Below, piece by piece: positions 4,621-5,154 of a stretch of DNA of 5,154 nucleotides (position 1 is the stretch's first letter; every line of letters starts with the position of its first letter). Position numbers and translations under genes: made by a program. The stretch spans positions 1 to 5,154 of the forward strand of contig JAJYKH010000229.1 of assembly GCA_021788685.1 (NCBI GenBank). The letters are read 5' to 3'. Origin of the DNA: Deltaproteobacteria bacterium. GTDB taxonomy: Bacteria > Desulfobacterota > Desulfobulbia > Desulfobulbales > UBA5123. The notes under the pieces were generated by a model. That model was not told where the DNA came from. It did not search any database and worked only from the letters and a program-made list of their open reading frames with translations.

Positions 4621-5154
4621 ATGGATTTCAATACTTTTTTGCAAGACAACAACGTCGTCATCGTGGACCGGTGGATCGACCGGGTCCTGGCGACGTATGC
4701 GCCGGAATCGAAGCGGATCTTCAAGCGGGCGGAAGACCAGTTCGCGAACCCGGTCGGCTTCCACGTGGCCCAGCGGCTGCGGGACTTCTTCCGGATCTTC
4801 TGTGAGGAGGAAGATCCGGCGGCCGGCGCCGCCGCCCTCGAGCAGCTCATCCGGATCCGGGCGGTGCAGGATTTCACCCCGGCCGAGGCGGTTTCCTTCA
4901 TCTTCGAGCTGAAGGGAATCGTGGCGGAGGAATACCGCAAGGTAGGGGGCTTCGACCCCGAGGTGTGGCTCGGCTTCGCCCAGCGGGTTGACACCGTGGC
5001 CCTGATGATCTTCGACATGTATCTCGCCAACCGCGAGCGGCTGTATCAGGTCCGGATCGCCGAGCTCAAGAGCGGCCGCTCCATCTTGACCGACAACGCC
5101 ACCTGCCCGTCCGCCTTGATGCGGCGGGAGCAGCGCAAGCAGGATATTCCTTCA
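4621..5154 (+). CDS. RsbRD_N-domain protein, open at the window end
   Basis: The frame runs without a stop from ATG 4621 to the window edge, giving 178 residues so far. It is all-helical in character: FLQDNNVVIVDRWIDRVLATYAPES (6-30), ANPVGFHVAQRLRDFFRIF (42-60), LIRIRAVQDFTPAEAVSFIFELKGIV (76-101), GFAQRVDTVALMIFDMYLANRERLYQVRIAELK (118-150). This matches the RsbRD N-terminal domain pattern (helical globin-like sensor half, as in RsbR co-antagonists) with the conserved 'vxRW' start and the 'iFDxYxxxRExlyxxR' end. No STAS domain follows in the visible part. Stand-alone proteins of this kind sit directly upstream of dsrMKJOP in sulfate reducers such as Desulfovibrio, from memory. GGAG at 4613-4616 is a usable but close ribosome binding site. 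The tail after about 150 (one Cys, C162) is not recognised and the true end is unseen. Confidence 0.75.
   Translation, partial: MDFNTFLQDNNVVIVDRWIDRVLATYAPESKRIFKRAEDQFANPVGFHVAQRLRDFFRIFCEEEDPAAGAAALEQLIRIRAVQDFTPAEAVSFIFELKGIVAEEYRKVGGFDPEVWLGFAQRVDTVALMIFDMYLANRERLYQVRIAELKSGRSILTDNATCPSALMRREQRKQDIPS

Noticed and set aside
4529..4912. A + strand frame of 127 codons overlapping the last gene
   Set aside because: Ser/Arg-rich and without motifs; the frame from 4621 encodes the RsbRD_N helices and stays open to the end.

Overview
This GC-rich window most likely comes from a free-living member of the Desulfobacterota (old Deltaproteobacteria), near Desulfuromonadales or related sulfur and metal reducers. 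The reasons are the style of the genes (a P-loop ATPase of a type I associate with this phylum, an HDOD protein with a metallo-hydrolase, an RsbRD_N protein of the kind found beside dsrM) and a large nested palindromic intergenic element of a type I recall from such genomes. This placement is inference from recall, not from a search. All supported genes are on the + strand.

Layout. (1) Positions 1-644 hold the 3' part of a P-loop ATPase gene, closed by a strong intrinsic terminator at 672-700. (2) Positions 856-1814 hold a two-gene unit: a eukaryote-type (HIS6-like) HisA isomerase, then a 60-residue protein that looks like a ribbon-helix-helix DNA binder. The two genes overlap by ATGA, and two short perfect dyads lie upstream of hisA. 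(3) Positions 1815-2122 have no gene. They hold a roughly 200-nt element made of two adjacent nested palindromes, then a good sigma70-type promoter. (4) Positions 2123-4384 look like one operon: an HDOD-domain protein with an intact HD motif, an MBL-fold hydrolase 3 nt downstream, and a small protein with a disordered N-terminus and a FlaG-like C-terminus. (5) Positions 4385-4620 are intergenic. They hold an extended -10 promoter and, just after the expected transcription start, a perfect 9+9 bp dyad resembling a TetR-family operator. (6) Positions 4621 to the window end encode an RsbRD_N-domain protein, still open at the edge.

How the parts relate. The HDOD and MBL genes are tightly coupled and probably act together in signalling, possibly involving a cyclic nucleotide or phosphodiester, though the substrate cannot be read from sequence. 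The hisA unit supplies one step of histidine biosynthesis and stands apart from any other his gene seen here. The last gene probably leads into the next transcription unit, which family context suggests may be dsrM(K)-like. The points most worth a second look are the eukaryote-type HisA with its coupled putative regulator, the nested palindromic element, and the promoter-operator in front of the RsbRD_N gene. I did not see a CRISPR array, tRNA, rRNA or transposase.
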